From contig JADYXR010000197.1 in assembly GCA_021772095.1 (NCBI GenBank), forward strand, positions 1-64,000: a stretch of 64,000 bases of DNA, given 5' to 3'. Each line of letters opens with the position of its first letter. Within the stretch, counting starts at the first letter, position 1. Positions 1-8,983 of this stretch are shown one piece after another. Origin of the DNA: Candidatus Obscuribacter sp. GTDB lineage: Bacteria > Cyanobacteriota > Vampirovibrionia > Obscuribacterales > Obscuribacteraceae. The notes below the pieces were generated by a model, which saw only the letters and a program-made list of their open reading frames with translations, had not been told where the DNA came from and searched no databases. A program made the position numbers and the translations under genes.

Positions 1-389
1 CGTGGTTGTATTTGCGGCCCGGGTTCGCCGCGGGCGTCGAGAATCGGATACGTCGAGTCTGTTTTCGTCGTGCCCTCCGAGTCCGGCGCCAGCAAAATCA
101 ATAGTTGTTCTTCTTTCAATCCGGCAAGCGTCAGTTGCGAAGGCGGGTAAGGCACGCCCGCAGCCTTGAACGCCGGGCGCATCCGTCTTCTGGCGGACGG
201 AGCAAATTCCTTTACCGCCTGGGGCATGGTGCGCCACGTCTTCTTTTTCGTAACTATTTTTTTCGGATCCAATTTGACCATGACAGAACAAAGCTCATGC
301 AGTTGCACAGGCAACATTACGACAGCGGAAAAGATTCCGCAAATCAGGCACGAGAACACGACCAAAACGGTTTTAAGGAACGCAATCAT
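1..389 (-). CDS. L,D-transpeptidase (YkuD/YafK-like), N-terminal part, runs off the left edge
   Basis: The frame is open from an ATG at 387-389 to the window edge, giving 129 residues. Residues 1-30 form a basic-hydrophobic signal or anchor segment (MIAFLKTVLVVFSCLICGIF). After about 50 linker residues the protein reads YPPSQLTLAGLKEEQLLIL and later TYPILDARGEPGPQI. These match in order the start of YafK/ErfK-type L,D-transpeptidase domains, where an 'xYPPxxLTLxxxK' strand leads to 'YPILxASGxxGPKxREGD'. The catalytic HxxxxxxxxSxGC region would lie outside the window. The family cross-links peptidoglycan or attaches lipoproteins in the periplasm. The kinase gene upstream ends 180 bp away, so it is probably transcribed separately. 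The YkuD call is inferred from a short stretch. Confidence 0.6.
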   Translation of the reverse strand, partial: MIAFLKTVLVVFSCLICGIFSAVVMLPVQLHELCSVMVKLDPKKIVTKKKTWRTMPQAVKEFAPSARRRMRPAFKAAGVPYPPSQLTLAGLKEEQLLILLAPDSEGTTKTDSTYPILDARGEPGPQIQP

Positions 390-568
390 TTTGTTCTTTC
401 TAAATGCAAACTATTCGGACGACGCAGAACGTTTTATTGTACGAACAAATTTTTTTCCGCGCTCAAATTCGATTTGTCCCGTCAATGTTCGCCACCGATC
501 GAATTGATGGCGTCCTTACAGGCTTGCCGTCGATTGTGCTGCCGGATGGAACGATGGTGACGCGTTCT

Positions 569-1996
569 TCAGGAGGTTAACCCTGCCTGGTCGACGCTAC
601 TGTTGAGCGGCACCAGTCGTTGCGCCAGTTCTTCTGCTGACTGAATTCGCTTGCGCGCGTCGAGTACCGTTAAATCCTGAACTAACTTTTGCAGCCCATC
701 CGAGATTAAAGGATTTATAGCTTTTGGGTTTGCCACCGTCAGTGGTTCAGGGTCTGCAGCGGTCAAAATAAACGATAAAATCGCGCCGATGGAATACAAG
801 TCGCTCTGCGGTTTTGCGTGCCCGGAGAACTGTTCAGGCGAGATGTACGATGGCTTTCCGACCAGCGTTCCAGTCACTGTTCCGACGAATTCGTTTGCTG
901 AACCGAAATCGATCAACACTAAAGAGCCTTTCATATCGAGGATGAGATTTTCCGGTGTGAGATCCCTGTGCACTATGGGCGGTTCATGCGTATGCAAGTA
1001 CGAAACTATTTTGACCAGCTCCTCTGCCCACTTCACTGCTTGCTTTTCAGAAACAGAACCGCGATCGCGAATGTAAGTGCGCAGGTTTGCACCACTGATG
1101 CGTTCGAGCACCATGTACTGCCGATTATTTTCGATGAAGTAATCCATTACGTTTGCGATTTGCGGGTGGTCTAACCCCGCAAGCAAAACTGCTTCCCTCT
1201 CAAAATGTTCGTAAGCCTTAGCTTTTAAACTGTCATTCGCCGCCGGTGGCACCACGGCCTCTTTCAAGATGCAAGATGTTTTTTCTTTCCACTGACAAAG
1301 GTAAATCGCCGACCATCCTCCTGCCGTGAGTGGCTGTATGACTTGTAATCGGCCAGACTGCAATTTCGCTCCCGGTTCCAATGGAGTGAATGGAGTTGTG
1401 GTAAGCCGACGTTGTGCTTCTTCCATCCAGAGTGCGGTGAAACTGGTGTCTTCGTTGTCCCGTCGTTTCAATGTGACCCGCTCGACCAGACGCTTAAACG
1501 AATCGCTTTTGGCCAGAGGAGCTGCCCACAATTCGCAGGCGCTGACTAATTTGTCGAGGTCTTCAGGTTTCAAGGACGATGTTTTTATTCGAATCGGCAC
1601 CCAACCTTTGAGCGAAAACAATATTTCTTCCTGCTGCTGTTTGTCATTGGCAATTTCGATTAGTTCAACTTTAGTCCACGGAACGACCTCCCTTGACGTC
1701 GAGCCAAGCTTGTCCGGCAGTACGATTCCGGTGTCTGTCAGAACCAACCTCGCGCTTCGATAGACTCGAAATGCGTTAAATGACACCATGAAAAATAGAA
1801 CGGCACCGATTGACAGTGCTAATAAAATGGCGAGCGGCAATCCTTGCGTAAATGGTACGAGTATTGGATACAACAGCGGCAACGGCACGAACACAATCAT
1901 ACAAGCGGCTGAAATCACCGCCATTTTGCGACTGACGAGCGCGTTCGGACTCTCGTAATTTACGACCGCGGTTTTTGCGCTTGATTTGGTGGTCAT
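569..1996 (-). CDS. Membrane-anchored Ser/Thr protein kinase
   Basis: This 475-residue protein phosphorylates Ser/Thr on unknown partners at the inner membrane. Two hydrophobic segments lie near residues 27-45 and 52-72. A PH-like beta-rich stretch follows at about 80-160, and the Hanks-type kinase domain spans about 218-470. Visible kinase elements are a weak nucleotide loop (TAGGWSAIYL), Lys245 in CILKE, the catalytic HRDLTPEN at 343-350, DFG at 363-365 and the activation-segment end KPSYISPEQF near 381-390. All key residues are present, so it should be active. The start ATG lies 2 bp after the stop of the upstream kinase gene, which indicates an operon with translational coupling. The domain order differs from PknB, which has an N-terminal kinase and a C-terminal sensor: here the membrane part is N-terminal. 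Confidence 0.9.
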   Translation of the reverse strand: MTTKSSAKTAVVNYESPNALVSRKMAVISAACMIVFVPLPLLYPILVPFTQGLPLAILLALSIGAVLFFMVSFNAFRVYRSARLVLTDTGIVLPDKLGSTSREVVPWTKVELIEIANDKQQQEEILFSLKGWVPIRIKTSSLKPEDLDKLVSACELWAAPLAKSDSFKRLVERVTLKRRDNEDTSFTALWMEEAQRRLTTTPFTPLEPGAKLQSGRLQVIQPLTAGGWSAIYLCQWKEKTSCILKEAVVPPAANDSLKAKAYEHFEREAVLLAGLDHPQIANVMDYFIENNRQYMVLERISGANLRTYIRDRGSVSEKQAVKWAEELVKIVSYLHTHEPPIVHRDLTPENLILDMKGSLVLIDFGSANEFVGTVTGTLVGKPSYISPEQFSGHAKPQSDLYSIGAILSFILTAADPEPLTVANPKAINPLISDGLQKLVQDLTVLDARKRIQSAEELAQRLVPLNSSVDQAGLTS

Positions 1997-1998
1997 CG

Positions 1999-4332
1999 CT
2001 ACCCGATCTCCGAAACTTTTTCTTTGATGATGATCTTGTGCCGCTCTTCGACATGAGTATCAGTTGACTGTTCCAATTCACGCTGAATTTCCATTGCCGT
2101 TGCAGGTCTATCGACGGCTTCGAACTGGCAGCATTGCATAATCAATTTTTCTATCGACGAAAGTTGAACGTTATCATCGTCGTCATTTGTGCCGGCACAT
2201 AATGGCGGTGGATCGGTTCCCTTAAGCAGGAAGTGCAGGATGGCGCCAAGAGCGAACAAATCGCTTTGTGTCGTCGGTTGACCACGAAATTGTTCGGGCG
2301 GTGTGTACGAAGGTCGACCCGCGATGAAGGTGTGCGCTTTGCTGTCGACCACACGTGCAACGTCGAAGTCGATTAACTTGATGACACCATCGGGGGTGAC
2401 AATCAAATTATCCGGAGCAAAGTCGCAGTGAATGACCGGGATTTCACGCTCATGCAAATAAGTGAGGATCTCGCACAGCTGCGCGCCGATTTGTTTCACC
2501 TCTTCGAGCGACAGGGCGCCCTGGCGAGCGATTTTCTGGCGAAGTGTTTCGCCCTTTACATACTCCATGACCAGGTAAGCTTTGCCGGATTCCAGAAAAT
2601 AATCTTGAAGTGATACCACTTGCGGGTGCGTCAATTGTGTCAGCAGCTTGGCACCACGCTCGAAACGGCTGGTTGCGTCCTGCATAATTCGAACATCGGC
2701 ATAGCTCGGTAACACCAGTTCCTTGATAACGACTTGACCGCTATGTTTGTTACTCGCACCGCTTGTGGTGGCATCCGCTTTTTCTCCACCGACGATCGAT
2801 GCCAAATAAGTTACACCTTGCCCACCATAACCCAACATCGAATCGACTTGATACATGCCATTCTTCAGAGTTTGCAGCTCCGACATTTTGACCTCGATTT
2901 TCTCGGTGGCTCCTTGATCGTCCAGCCAAAGATCCGTAAATTGAATATCGACCAGCAAATTCGTGGTTCTCATAAACTCGCTATTAAAATTGGCGTTCAA
3001 CGCATATCGTTCAATTAGTCGCAATGCACGTTGCCGTTTTTGCACATCGGGAATTTTAGTCAGGTCGATTTCTAAAAATTTGTTGGGGAAAGACCAGTCA
3101 TTGGTGGCGCCTCCAGGCTGTTCCGACCGTCTCGCTGGGCTTGTTGCAGCGTTTGTTTCTGTTGTGCTTTCCGCATTTTCGTCCGGGCTAACTGTCGTTT
3201 TTTCACCCAGGTGATCAGGATTGCGGTGCATTGATTGAAGAGTGTGCCGATTAATTGTTGTTTTGATCAGTAAAGTTCCTTCGAGCGGATCGCCCATCTG
3301 ACCTGGTCTCTCGAGTACCACGGACTCCACTGATTCCCACGGGAAAAAGTCTACTCCCATACCAATACTTTGTTTGTCGATGAACAAATATGTTGGTGAA
3401 GTCAACCTGATGACCGGCAAAAAAGTCGTGACCACAAAGCTACCCAACAGCCAAACCGCGCTCATAGCAACGAGTCCGGTTGTGGACATATAGTCGATCC
3501 CGATGTTCATAACGAATGCCGCATTGAGAAGCATAACCTTAAACCATCCAGCATTTGGATCGTGCTGCGCAGCTTCAAACAACATGGCTGCATCGCGTGT
3601 GGCATTCGAGTTTTGCCATTGCACCGGCATGCCGGGATTTTGCGACCACTCTGCGTTGTACAAAATGCAGTAATACGAGAGCGAAAAAAGAATGAGCAGC
3701 CACATGAACAAATAGACCAGCCAGAAAGTTTTTTCATGGCTCTTCACGAGTTGGATGATTGCGTCTTCAGTCGGCGACTTGCTGAGTTTGACAGTCAAAC
3801 TATCCGTTTCGTTTACGCTTTTCAAAAAACGAATCAAGCCGCGCGACTCGAAAGGAATCACATCGGAATACGAGTATTTGCAGTTCGGGTGCTCTTCTCT
3901 AAGTGTCGACAGAAATGCGCGAATCTCGTGTTCATCGTAATCTTTAATCGGAATTACGAGACCTTTTTCGCTGTCCTCGCTGTCGAATTTGAGAATAATA
4001 CTTTCCGTGAAATCGTTGCCGACATCACCTTCGTCGCCAGTTACTTCGACGATTCTCGACAAGGCAACTTTCTTGGTTCCGAGATCTCCGTAATCGAGTT
4101 TGCCGTTTCTAATCCGATATCGATCGTAGAAAAACGAAAGCAATGTCATGCAATAAAGATATGGTGCGCCCATCACCCAGAATTGAAAGCCGAACGGCGA
4201 CGGCGGTAGCCCCGGAACGAGAACTCCCTGAATCATCTGCATTAGTGGCTGAAACAAGAAAATCGGCGATGCCAGCAGCAAAACACGGATGATGGTCTTT
4301 TGTTTGCTGGGCCGAAGAAGGATATCTGTCAT
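1999..4332 (-). CDS. Large membrane Ser/Thr kinase-like protein with HCD and DFD variant motifs
   Basis: This 777-residue protein is paralogous in architecture to the kinase encoded immediately downstream, but has a duplicated membrane part. A hydrophobic pair near residues 15-70 is followed by a PH-like region, further membrane segments around 200-310, a second PH-like strand set and then a kinase domain at about 515-765. Visible motifs are GYGGQGVTYLAS (glycine loop), Lys537 in VVIKE, HCDFAPDN with Asp637, and GRPSYTPPEQF. Two usual residues differ. The HRD arginine is Cys636, and the DFG glycine is Asp657, giving DFD at 655-657. Loss of the HRD arginine occurs in kinases not activated by activation-loop phosphorylation. 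It is the first gene of a two-gene operon. Whether it is catalytic or a regulatory partner of the second kinase cannot be decided by reading. Confidence 0.87.
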   Translation of the reverse strand: MTDILLRPSKQKTIIRVLLLASPIFLFQPLMQMIQGVLVPGLPPSPFGFQFWVMGAPYLYCMTLLSFFYDRYRIRNGKLDYGDLGTKKVALSRIVEVTGDEGDVGNDFTESIILKFDSEDSEKGLVIPIKDYDEHEIRAFLSTLREEHPNCKYSYSDVIPFESRGLIRFLKSVNETDSLTVKLSKSPTEDAIIQLVKSHEKTFWLVYLFMWLLILFSLSYYCILYNAEWSQNPGMPVQWQNSNATRDAAMLFEAAQHDPNAGWFKVMLLNAAFVMNIGIDYMSTTGLVAMSAVWLLGSFVVTTFLPVIRLTSPTYLFIDKQSIGMGVDFFPWESVESVVLERPGQMGDPLEGTLLIKTTINRHTLQSMHRNPDHLGEKTTVSPDENAESTTETNAATSPARRSEQPGGATNDWSFPNKFLEIDLTKIPDVQKRQRALRLIERYALNANFNSEFMRTTNLLVDIQFTDLWLDDQGATEKIEVKMSELQTLKNGMYQVDSMLGYGGQGVTYLASIVGGEKADATTSGASNKHSGQVVIKELVLPSYADVRIMQDATSRFERGAKLLTQLTHPQVVSLQDYFLESGKAYLVMEYVKGETLRQKIARQGALSLEEVKQIGAQLCEILTYLHEREIPVIHCDFAPDNLIVTPDGVIKLIDFDVARVVDSKAHTFIAGRPSYTPPEQFRGQPTTQSDLFALGAILHFLLKGTDPPPLCAGTNDDDDNVQLSSIEKLIMQCCQFEAVDRPATAMEIQRELEQSTDTHVEERHKIIIKEKVSEIG

Positions 4333-4512
4333 TGGTACCCTGTGGGCAACCTACTCCCGATCTTCATACCCAGCGTGCTGCAAACCTACCTTAAGATAGA
4401 GTCTTTGTTAACACACAGATGATCAGAACTCTTAACCGTATCTTGACCGTAATTTCCCGAGCGGCAAAACTTGCACACCTATCCTGAAGAAAGTCGACTA
4501 TGGTGGTGCTCA

Positions 4513-5496
4513 ATGAAATTTTTTCGTAACGCAGTCAAGCTCAGTATTCATGCCGCTCGAGCAATAGTGTTCGGCGCACTGTTATTGTTGTTTGTTCTAG
4601 TGGGCGCGGCTTCCCTCGCTGGTTTCTTTAGCAATTACTGCACGCCGTTTGAGCTGGCAAGCCACTTTCGCGTGGTGTACGTTGTATTATTTTTGGCGGT
4701 TGCAATTACTTTCGTCCTGCTAAAACAGAAGTGGGCAGCTGTTACAGCGGCGACGCTTGTGGTTATAAATCTTGCGCCGGTTGTTTATTTGAACGTTCCA
4801 ATTTCCCTTGCTCATGGCGATCAGGGCAGTAAGCCTGAGGATCTAAACGTTCTGCAGTTTAATCTTCAAGGCATGAAAAACCAGAACTATAATCGCACTC
4901 TCAAAGTGATTGCCAAAGTTGATCCTGATATTGTCGGCCTATCCGAGATCACTCCAGCGTGGGGTCGCGTCCTAGAAAAGAATTTGACCAAGTATCCTTA
5001 CCGCGTTGTAGAACCGCATCAAGGCGGCGTCTCGCTATTCAGTAAATTTCCGATCGTGGAATCGAAGGTCAAGTATTTCGGAAGCATGAAAAGACCTCGC
5101 GTAGTGGCGCAAGTTGATGTGGATGGTCAAAAGCTCGACATTGTCTTCATACATCCGGTCACACCATTGAAAGCCCGATATCTGCGGAACAGAGAGCTTG
5201 TAGACGTAGCAACCGACGCTAAGAATTTTAAAAACCCTGGTATCGTATTTGGTGACATGAACACCACACCGTGGTCAGGAACGTTTGATAAGCTCCTGCG
5301 TGATGGCGGGCTTCTCGACTCAGAGCGCGGCTTCGGATATCAACCGACCTGGAACGCGAAGATGCGCCTTTCCCTTCTGCCGATCGACCATCTTCTGTTT
5401 ACGCCGGAATTCTCTGTTCGCGAACGCCGCGTGCTGGGGCGTGTTGGGTCAGACCATCTGCCGGTGTTCGTCAAGCTCGCGTACAAGCGCAGCTGA
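4513..5496 (+). CDS. Membrane-anchored endonuclease/exonuclease/phosphatase (EEP) family protein
   Basis: This is a metal-dependent phosphohydrolase of the DNase I/sphingomyelinase fold, tethered to the membrane. Three hydrophobic segments lie near residues 15-38, 52-70 and 74-92, and the EEP domain runs from about 107 to 325. Hallmarks in order are LNVLQFNLQG, the metal-binding Glu in DIVGLSEITP, GGVSLFSKFPI, GDMNTTPWSGTF, PIDHLLFT and the C-terminal catalytic GSDHLPVFV. This matches bacterial EEP proteins with three N-terminal helices. I use the ATG at 4513, which starts a normal basic-hydrophobic N-terminus. A TTG at 4471 in the same frame would add 14 unlikely residues. The substrate (nucleic acid, phosphodiester or lipid) is not determined. 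It is divergent from the kinase operon, with about 180 bp between them. Confidence 0.85.
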   Translation: MKFFRNAVKLSIHAARAIVFGALLLLFVLVGAASLAGFFSNYCTPFELASHFRVVYVVLFLAVAITFVLLKQKWAAVTAATLVVINLAPVVYLNVPISLAHGDQGSKPEDLNVLQFNLQGMKNQNYNRTLKVIAKVDPDIVGLSEITPAWGRVLEKNLTKYPYRVVEPHQGGVSLFSKFPIVESKVKYFGSMKRPRVVAQVDVDGQKLDIVFIHPVTPLKARYLRNRELVDVATDAKNFKNPGIVFGDMNTTPWSGTFDKLLRDGGLLDSERGFGYQPTWNAKMRLSLLPIDHLLFTPEFSVRERRVLGRVGSDHLPVFVKLAYKRS

Positions 5497-5541
5497 GAAG
5501 CGCAACATGCCGCAACGGACAAGGCTGGTGCCGTATCAAGC

Positions 5542-6426
5542 CTACGGCACGTCGTCGGGCGAGAATACTTGCACGATCATCAGACCGCCATCGTTCCGGT
5601 ACGCGCAACCGACGCCCACACAGACGTTGTCCGCCTGAACGATCGAGACTTTGTGCTCCGGAGAGTCCATGAGCTGGGCTTCTCCAGTTTTAACCATCGC
5701 CAGTGAATCCGGCTCCGGAAACGGATACGCGCAGTTCTCGCGTATGTTAATCGTGGTCAACCCGGCAAGCTTGGCACGCGCCCACGGGTCGCGCCCCTCG
5801 GGGTCTTTGTGCCCGTGGAAATTGCGTTTCGCCATGTCGTCGGCATAACTTCTCGCCATGCGACTGAGCCCGCTACTCTTCCTAAGCGACCTGCTCAAAC
5901 CGTTTTGTGCTCGATCGGCATTGACTAAAGTAATCAAATAATCTTCCATCTCCGCCTGTGTCGCCCTGTGTACGGGCTTGCCGGTGCGGCGGTCGACGAA
6001 CTGGCGCATCTCGTTGGTTTCGGTTACTTTGACCTCGTATTTTTTGCCGTTGCTGCGGAAATACTCAATCCGTTTTGGCGTATTTTTGTTGTCTTGCAAA
6101 ACCATCTTGAGCGCAGCCGGGTTGGGCGTGGCGCGATGGTTGACCGTATAGACGATATCGCCCGCCCTCAAACCACACTTATCCGCCATGGTTCCTGGCT
6201 TTACATAGGACAAAAATGTTCCGCTGAAAGTCAAAATTCGAATTTTGAAAGTGTACGGATAGCCATACGCCGAGAAATCAGTGATTGGTTGCTGAACAGG
6301 AGCTCTTGCTTTGGCAGGCTTGGGCGGAGCCGCAGGCTTCGTTTCACCAGGCAGCGCGGAGCTGCCAACCAGGCACAGCGCCAGGATTGCGAGCGTTCTA
6401 TTTATTTGGTTTTGTGTTCTAAACAT
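5542..6426 (-). CDS. Secreted PDZ-CAP (SCP-like) protein
   Basis: This 294-residue exported protein combines two domains. A signal peptide (about residues 1-27) is followed by a Pro/Lys-rich linker. A PDZ domain lies at about 60-135 (SYVKPGTMADKCGLRAGDIV, then the IEYFRSNGKKYEV strand). A CAP domain lies at about 155-290, with LVNADRAQNGL, ARSYADDMAKRNFHGH, RENCAY and a closing VQVFS strand. The His in FHGH and the Glu in REN correspond to the conserved CAP cavity residues. CAP proteins are extracytoplasmic, and their bacterial functions are mostly unknown (lipid binding or proteolysis have been proposed). The PDZ part suggests peptide-tail binding. The ATG at 6424-6426 is preferred over a TTG one codon upstream. 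It converges with the EEP gene. Confidence 0.85.
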   Translation of the reverse strand: MFRTQNQINRTLAILALCLVGSSALPGETKPAAPPKPAKARAPVQQPITDFSAYGYPYTFKIRILTFSGTFLSYVKPGTMADKCGLRAGDIVYTVNHRATPNPAALKMVLQDNKNTPKRIEYFRSNGKKYEVKVTETNEMRQFVDRRTGKPVHRATQAEMEDYLITLVNADRAQNGLSRSLRKSSGLSRMARSYADDMAKRNFHGHKDPEGRDPWARAKLAGLTTINIRENCAYPFPEPDSLAMVKTGEAQLMDSPEHKVSIVQADNVCVGVGCAYRNDGGLMIVQVFSPDDVP

Positions 6427-6631
6427 CAAAGTGCTACTACAAATCTATTAAGAAGTATTCCCGTAGTATAGAGCCGAGAGTTTGCCTGAACATGAAATAG
6501 GGGATGAAAGCACTAGTTGCGATTCGTTTTGCGGAACAAACGTTAGGACCCGGCGTCATTTTTCCCATGTGGATGCAACGCAGATTGGCACAAAATGCGT
6601 GGTCTTTAGGACTTTGTCGGGGTAAGCGGTC

Positions 6632-7942
6632 ATGAGAGTTAAGAAAGGAATCGGTCGAGCGGCGCTGTGTTTAGCGCAATCAGCATTTTTGATTTTTGGT
6701 AACGCCGGAGTCGCTCTGGCAGCCGCAAACTTCAGCAGTGCAGAAATGACGAGAATTCAAAACTCCGAGCGTTCTATTTTTGGAAAAACCAAAGATAACC
6801 TATCGAGCGAGTCTAGACTGAGAGCACTGGAAACCAACTTGTTTGGCGATGTGAAGAAAGGCAGTGTCGACAGCCGTCTCGATAAGGTAGAAGAAACTCT
6901 TAAAATCGACAGAAGCGCATTGTTGCAGGCACCTGCTGCAGCACAACTCGACCAGGCGCCTGTGCAACAGGCACCAGCGGCAGTGGCAGCCGATTATGAC
7001 GCAGAACCGAAGTCTCCTGCTGGTGATTTAGTTCAACGGGCTATGGAGCAGTACTCTGCAGGCGACACGACGACCGCTGAGAAAACTTTCAAACGAGCTT
7101 TGTCAGTAGACAAAAATAACGCGGATGCTCACTTCAACCTTGGTGTTCTGTATGAAGGTAAGGGTGATTTGAATGGCGCTCTCGCTAGCTACACAAAGGC
7201 TCAGGCACTGAATCCTAGTGATAATGAACTGCGCGATACTGTTCAGTCTCTGCGCACAAAAATCGCTCAAGAGCAAAACACAAAACTAGCTGAAGCACGT
7301 CAAGCTCAAGAACAAGAACAAGGAGCCAAGCTTCGGGACGGACTGCGCCAGCAAGTAGCGGACGCATCGGCTGCTTACAAAAGCGGAAACTTCACGGATG
7401 CCGCGAAGAAGTTAGAACGAGTCGCAAGCCAGGCTCCGAATGATCCGGATGTGCAATATGCACTCGGACAGGCTTATAGAGCGTCGAACGATGACGCGAA
7501 AGCTAAGTTGGCGTTCTCTCGCGCTGCGTCTATCGATCCGAAAAGTGATTTGTACAAGAAGGCGCTGCAGGAAGTTGGTCAATCCGCTGTTGCGAACAGA
7601 CCGCCAAGCGCTCTGCCTCAGAGCATCCCTAGCACCGCTCCGGCTCCGTCTTATGACAGCAGCGCCAATGATTCGACCCCTGCTGGTCAATTGACACCAT
7701 TCGCTCAAAGCGCCAAAGGCTATGGTTCTGAATCTTTCGGTTCGCAAGGTGGCGGTAGCTTCTTGAACGGTGGCGCATCGACTGCATTCCGTTCAACCAG
7801 AATGAAACGAGCAATCGCCGGTGGTGCCGTAGGCGCCGCAGCTGGTGCCTTGTTCGGAATGAACTCCAGAGGCGGAATGAAGAGCAGCGCTATGAAAGGC
7901 GCGCTCCTCGGCGGAATGCTCGGCTACATGACCGGTCGCTAG
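6632..7942 (+). CDS. Exported TPR protein with C-terminal glycine zipper
   Basis: The protein has 436 residues. A signal peptide ends around residue 30 (GVALAAANFS). Residues about 35-90 carry two copies of a pattern reading SERSIFGKTKD...SRLRALETNLFG and SRLDKVEETL. Two TPR blocks follow at about 125-190 (AHFNLGVLYEGKGDLNGAL) and 225-300. A Pro/Ser-rich linker comes next. The C-terminal 45 residues are a glycine zipper (IAGGAVGAAAGALFG and MKGALLGGMLGYMTGR), a helix type that packs into or onto membranes. An RBS-like GGGGTAAG lies 6-10 bases before the ATG. It is likely periplasmic and membrane-associated, probably a scaffold. No specific function can be assigned. Confidence 0.85.
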   Translation: MRVKKGIGRAALCLAQSAFLIFGNAGVALAAANFSSAEMTRIQNSERSIFGKTKDNLSSESRLRALETNLFGDVKKGSVDSRLDKVEETLKIDRSALLQAPAAAQLDQAPVQQAPAAVAADYDAEPKSPAGDLVQRAMEQYSAGDTTTAEKTFKRALSVDKNNADAHFNLGVLYEGKGDLNGALASYTKAQALNPSDNELRDTVQSLRTKIAQEQNTKLAEARQAQEQEQGAKLRDGLRQQVADASAAYKSGNFTDAAKKLERVASQAPNDPDVQYALGQAYRASNDDAKAKLAFSRAASIDPKSDLYKKALQEVGQSAVANRPPSALPQSIPSTAPAPSYDSSANDSTPAGQLTPFAQSAKGYGSESFGSQGGGSFLNGGASTAFRSTRMKRAIAGGAVGAAAGALFGMNSRGGMKSSAMKGALLGGMLGYMTGR

Positions 7943-8054
7943 TTTCACAGAACCGCATCTATTGTTTTCAGGAGCGAGGACCCGAGCATCCCTCACAGGA
8001 AGCCATTGTTCATTGCAACTGTTGATCGAAAAGAGAGTGGCGAATAATCGCTGA

Positions 8055-8079
8055 ATCTGGTTCCGTCCGGGAACCAGAT
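8055..8079. repeat. Perfect 10-bp inverted repeat in the leader of the TonB-C-like gene
   Basis: The sequence ATCTGGTTCC is followed after 5 bases by its exact complement GGAACCAGAT. It lies 76 bp before the ATG at 8156 and has no T-run after it, so it looks more like a 5' UTR hairpin or an operator than a terminator. The rest of the 213-bp gap shows no gene. Confidence 0.5.
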
Positions 8080-8155
8080 GCGGTGCAAAGCGTCTAACAG
8101 AGAGTGGGGAAAATAACCGGAGGTTCTATTCCGGTCAGGCGATTGGTATACAAAA

Positions 8156-8902
8156 ATGACAGGCAAATACTTAAACAGAAAGAATCCATCGGGGCGCAGC
8201 GGGGCTGCAAGATCGCTCGCGTTGAGCGTTTCGATGATGCTAGTCACAATCTTCTCGGCGCTTCCCGGTCAGGCGAAAGTACTACAAGGTAATATCACCA
8301 AAGAGGGTGCCGCCCAAACGCGATTGTCGCGTCCTGCGACAAACCTCGGCGCTTCGATGGACGGACCGCCTCCGGCGCCTCCACGCCTGCAGCGCGCCGC
8401 TCCGACACTGCAGTCTTCGACGAGTCTCGTCGACACATCAGCTTTCAGACCGCTCGCTGGACAAGCTCAGCAAGAAAATCTTCGAATGGGGGTCGTCAAA
8501 CCGGACGATTTCAATCTGCCGCGGGGCTTCGACCTGGGCGTAGAGCGCAACTCCAAAGAGCTGACTCTGGCATGGGAAAAATGGCACAAACAATTGTCGG
8601 CTACTATTTATGAACGCTGGAGTTCAATTGCCGATGAACCTGGACGTGCAACAGTTAGAGTAACAGTGGACCGAAACAAACAAATCCAAGTCGCATTCGT
8701 CAACTCGGATGGCAGTCCGCGATTCGACCACAAGCTGCGCGCCGTGATCGAAGATCTTCGCGGCAACCCTGGTCTAACTTTCCCGACAAAATCGCAACGT
8801 CCGATGGTCAGCTTCGAAGCCGATTACATCGCGGCGCACAACGTCACACCTGGCTACAGCTGGGTCAAGAACGACTGCGAGAAAGTACGCGAAAACTATT
8901 AG
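8156..8902 (+). CDS. Exported protein with TonB C-terminal-like domain
   Basis: The protein has 248 residues. A basic N-terminus is followed by a hydrophobic stretch near residues 20-38 (LALSVSMMLVTIFSALPGQA), which fits a signal peptide or uncleaved anchor. A Pro-rich middle contains PPPAPPRLQ. Residues about 135-235 read AWEKWHKQLSATIYERW, then ATVRVTVDRNKQIQVAFV, then SDGSPRFDHKLRAVIEDL. This is the order of elements in TonB C-terminal (energy-transducer-like) domains: an xxYxxW helix, two strands, then an SSG-type turn and helix. There is no ExbB/ExbD or TonB-dependent receptor nearby, so a TonB function is not implied. The ATG at 8156 is the only start before an upstream in-frame stop at 8114. 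No good RBS is seen. Confidence 0.7.
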   Translation: MTGKYLNRKNPSGRSGAARSLALSVSMMLVTIFSALPGQAKVLQGNITKEGAAQTRLSRPATNLGASMDGPPPAPPRLQRAAPTLQSSTSLVDTSAFRPLAGQAQQENLRMGVVKPDDFNLPRGFDLGVERNSKELTLAWEKWHKQLSATIYERWSSIADEPGRATVRVTVDRNKQIQVAFVNSDGSPRFDHKLRAVIEDLRGNPGLTFPTKSQRPMVSFEADYIAAHNVTPGYSWVKNDCEKVRENY

Positions 8903-8944
8903 AGTCTGACTTCGAGGTCAGTGCGCGAAAACTGTTAATGCTGT

Positions 8945-8983
8945 GGCTCTGAGCTAACCAATTTCACCTGGTTACTCAGAGCC
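8945..8983. terminator. Bidirectional hairpin between convergent genes
   Basis: GGCTCTGAG (8945-8953) pairs with CTCAGAGCC (8975-8983), and inside it TAACCA (8955-8960) pairs with TGGTTA (8969-8974). This gives a roughly 15-bp stem followed by CTTCTT on the plus strand. It overlaps the last codons and stop of the minus-strand gene that ends at 8972, so it can serve both convergent genes. Confidence 0.65.

Noticed and set aside
6504..6635. A 43-codon frame with AGGGG before its ATG, overlapping the next gene's start as ATGA
   Set aside because: It could be a coupled leader peptide. The RBS touches the ATG and the translation has no recognisable features, so it is not called a gene.
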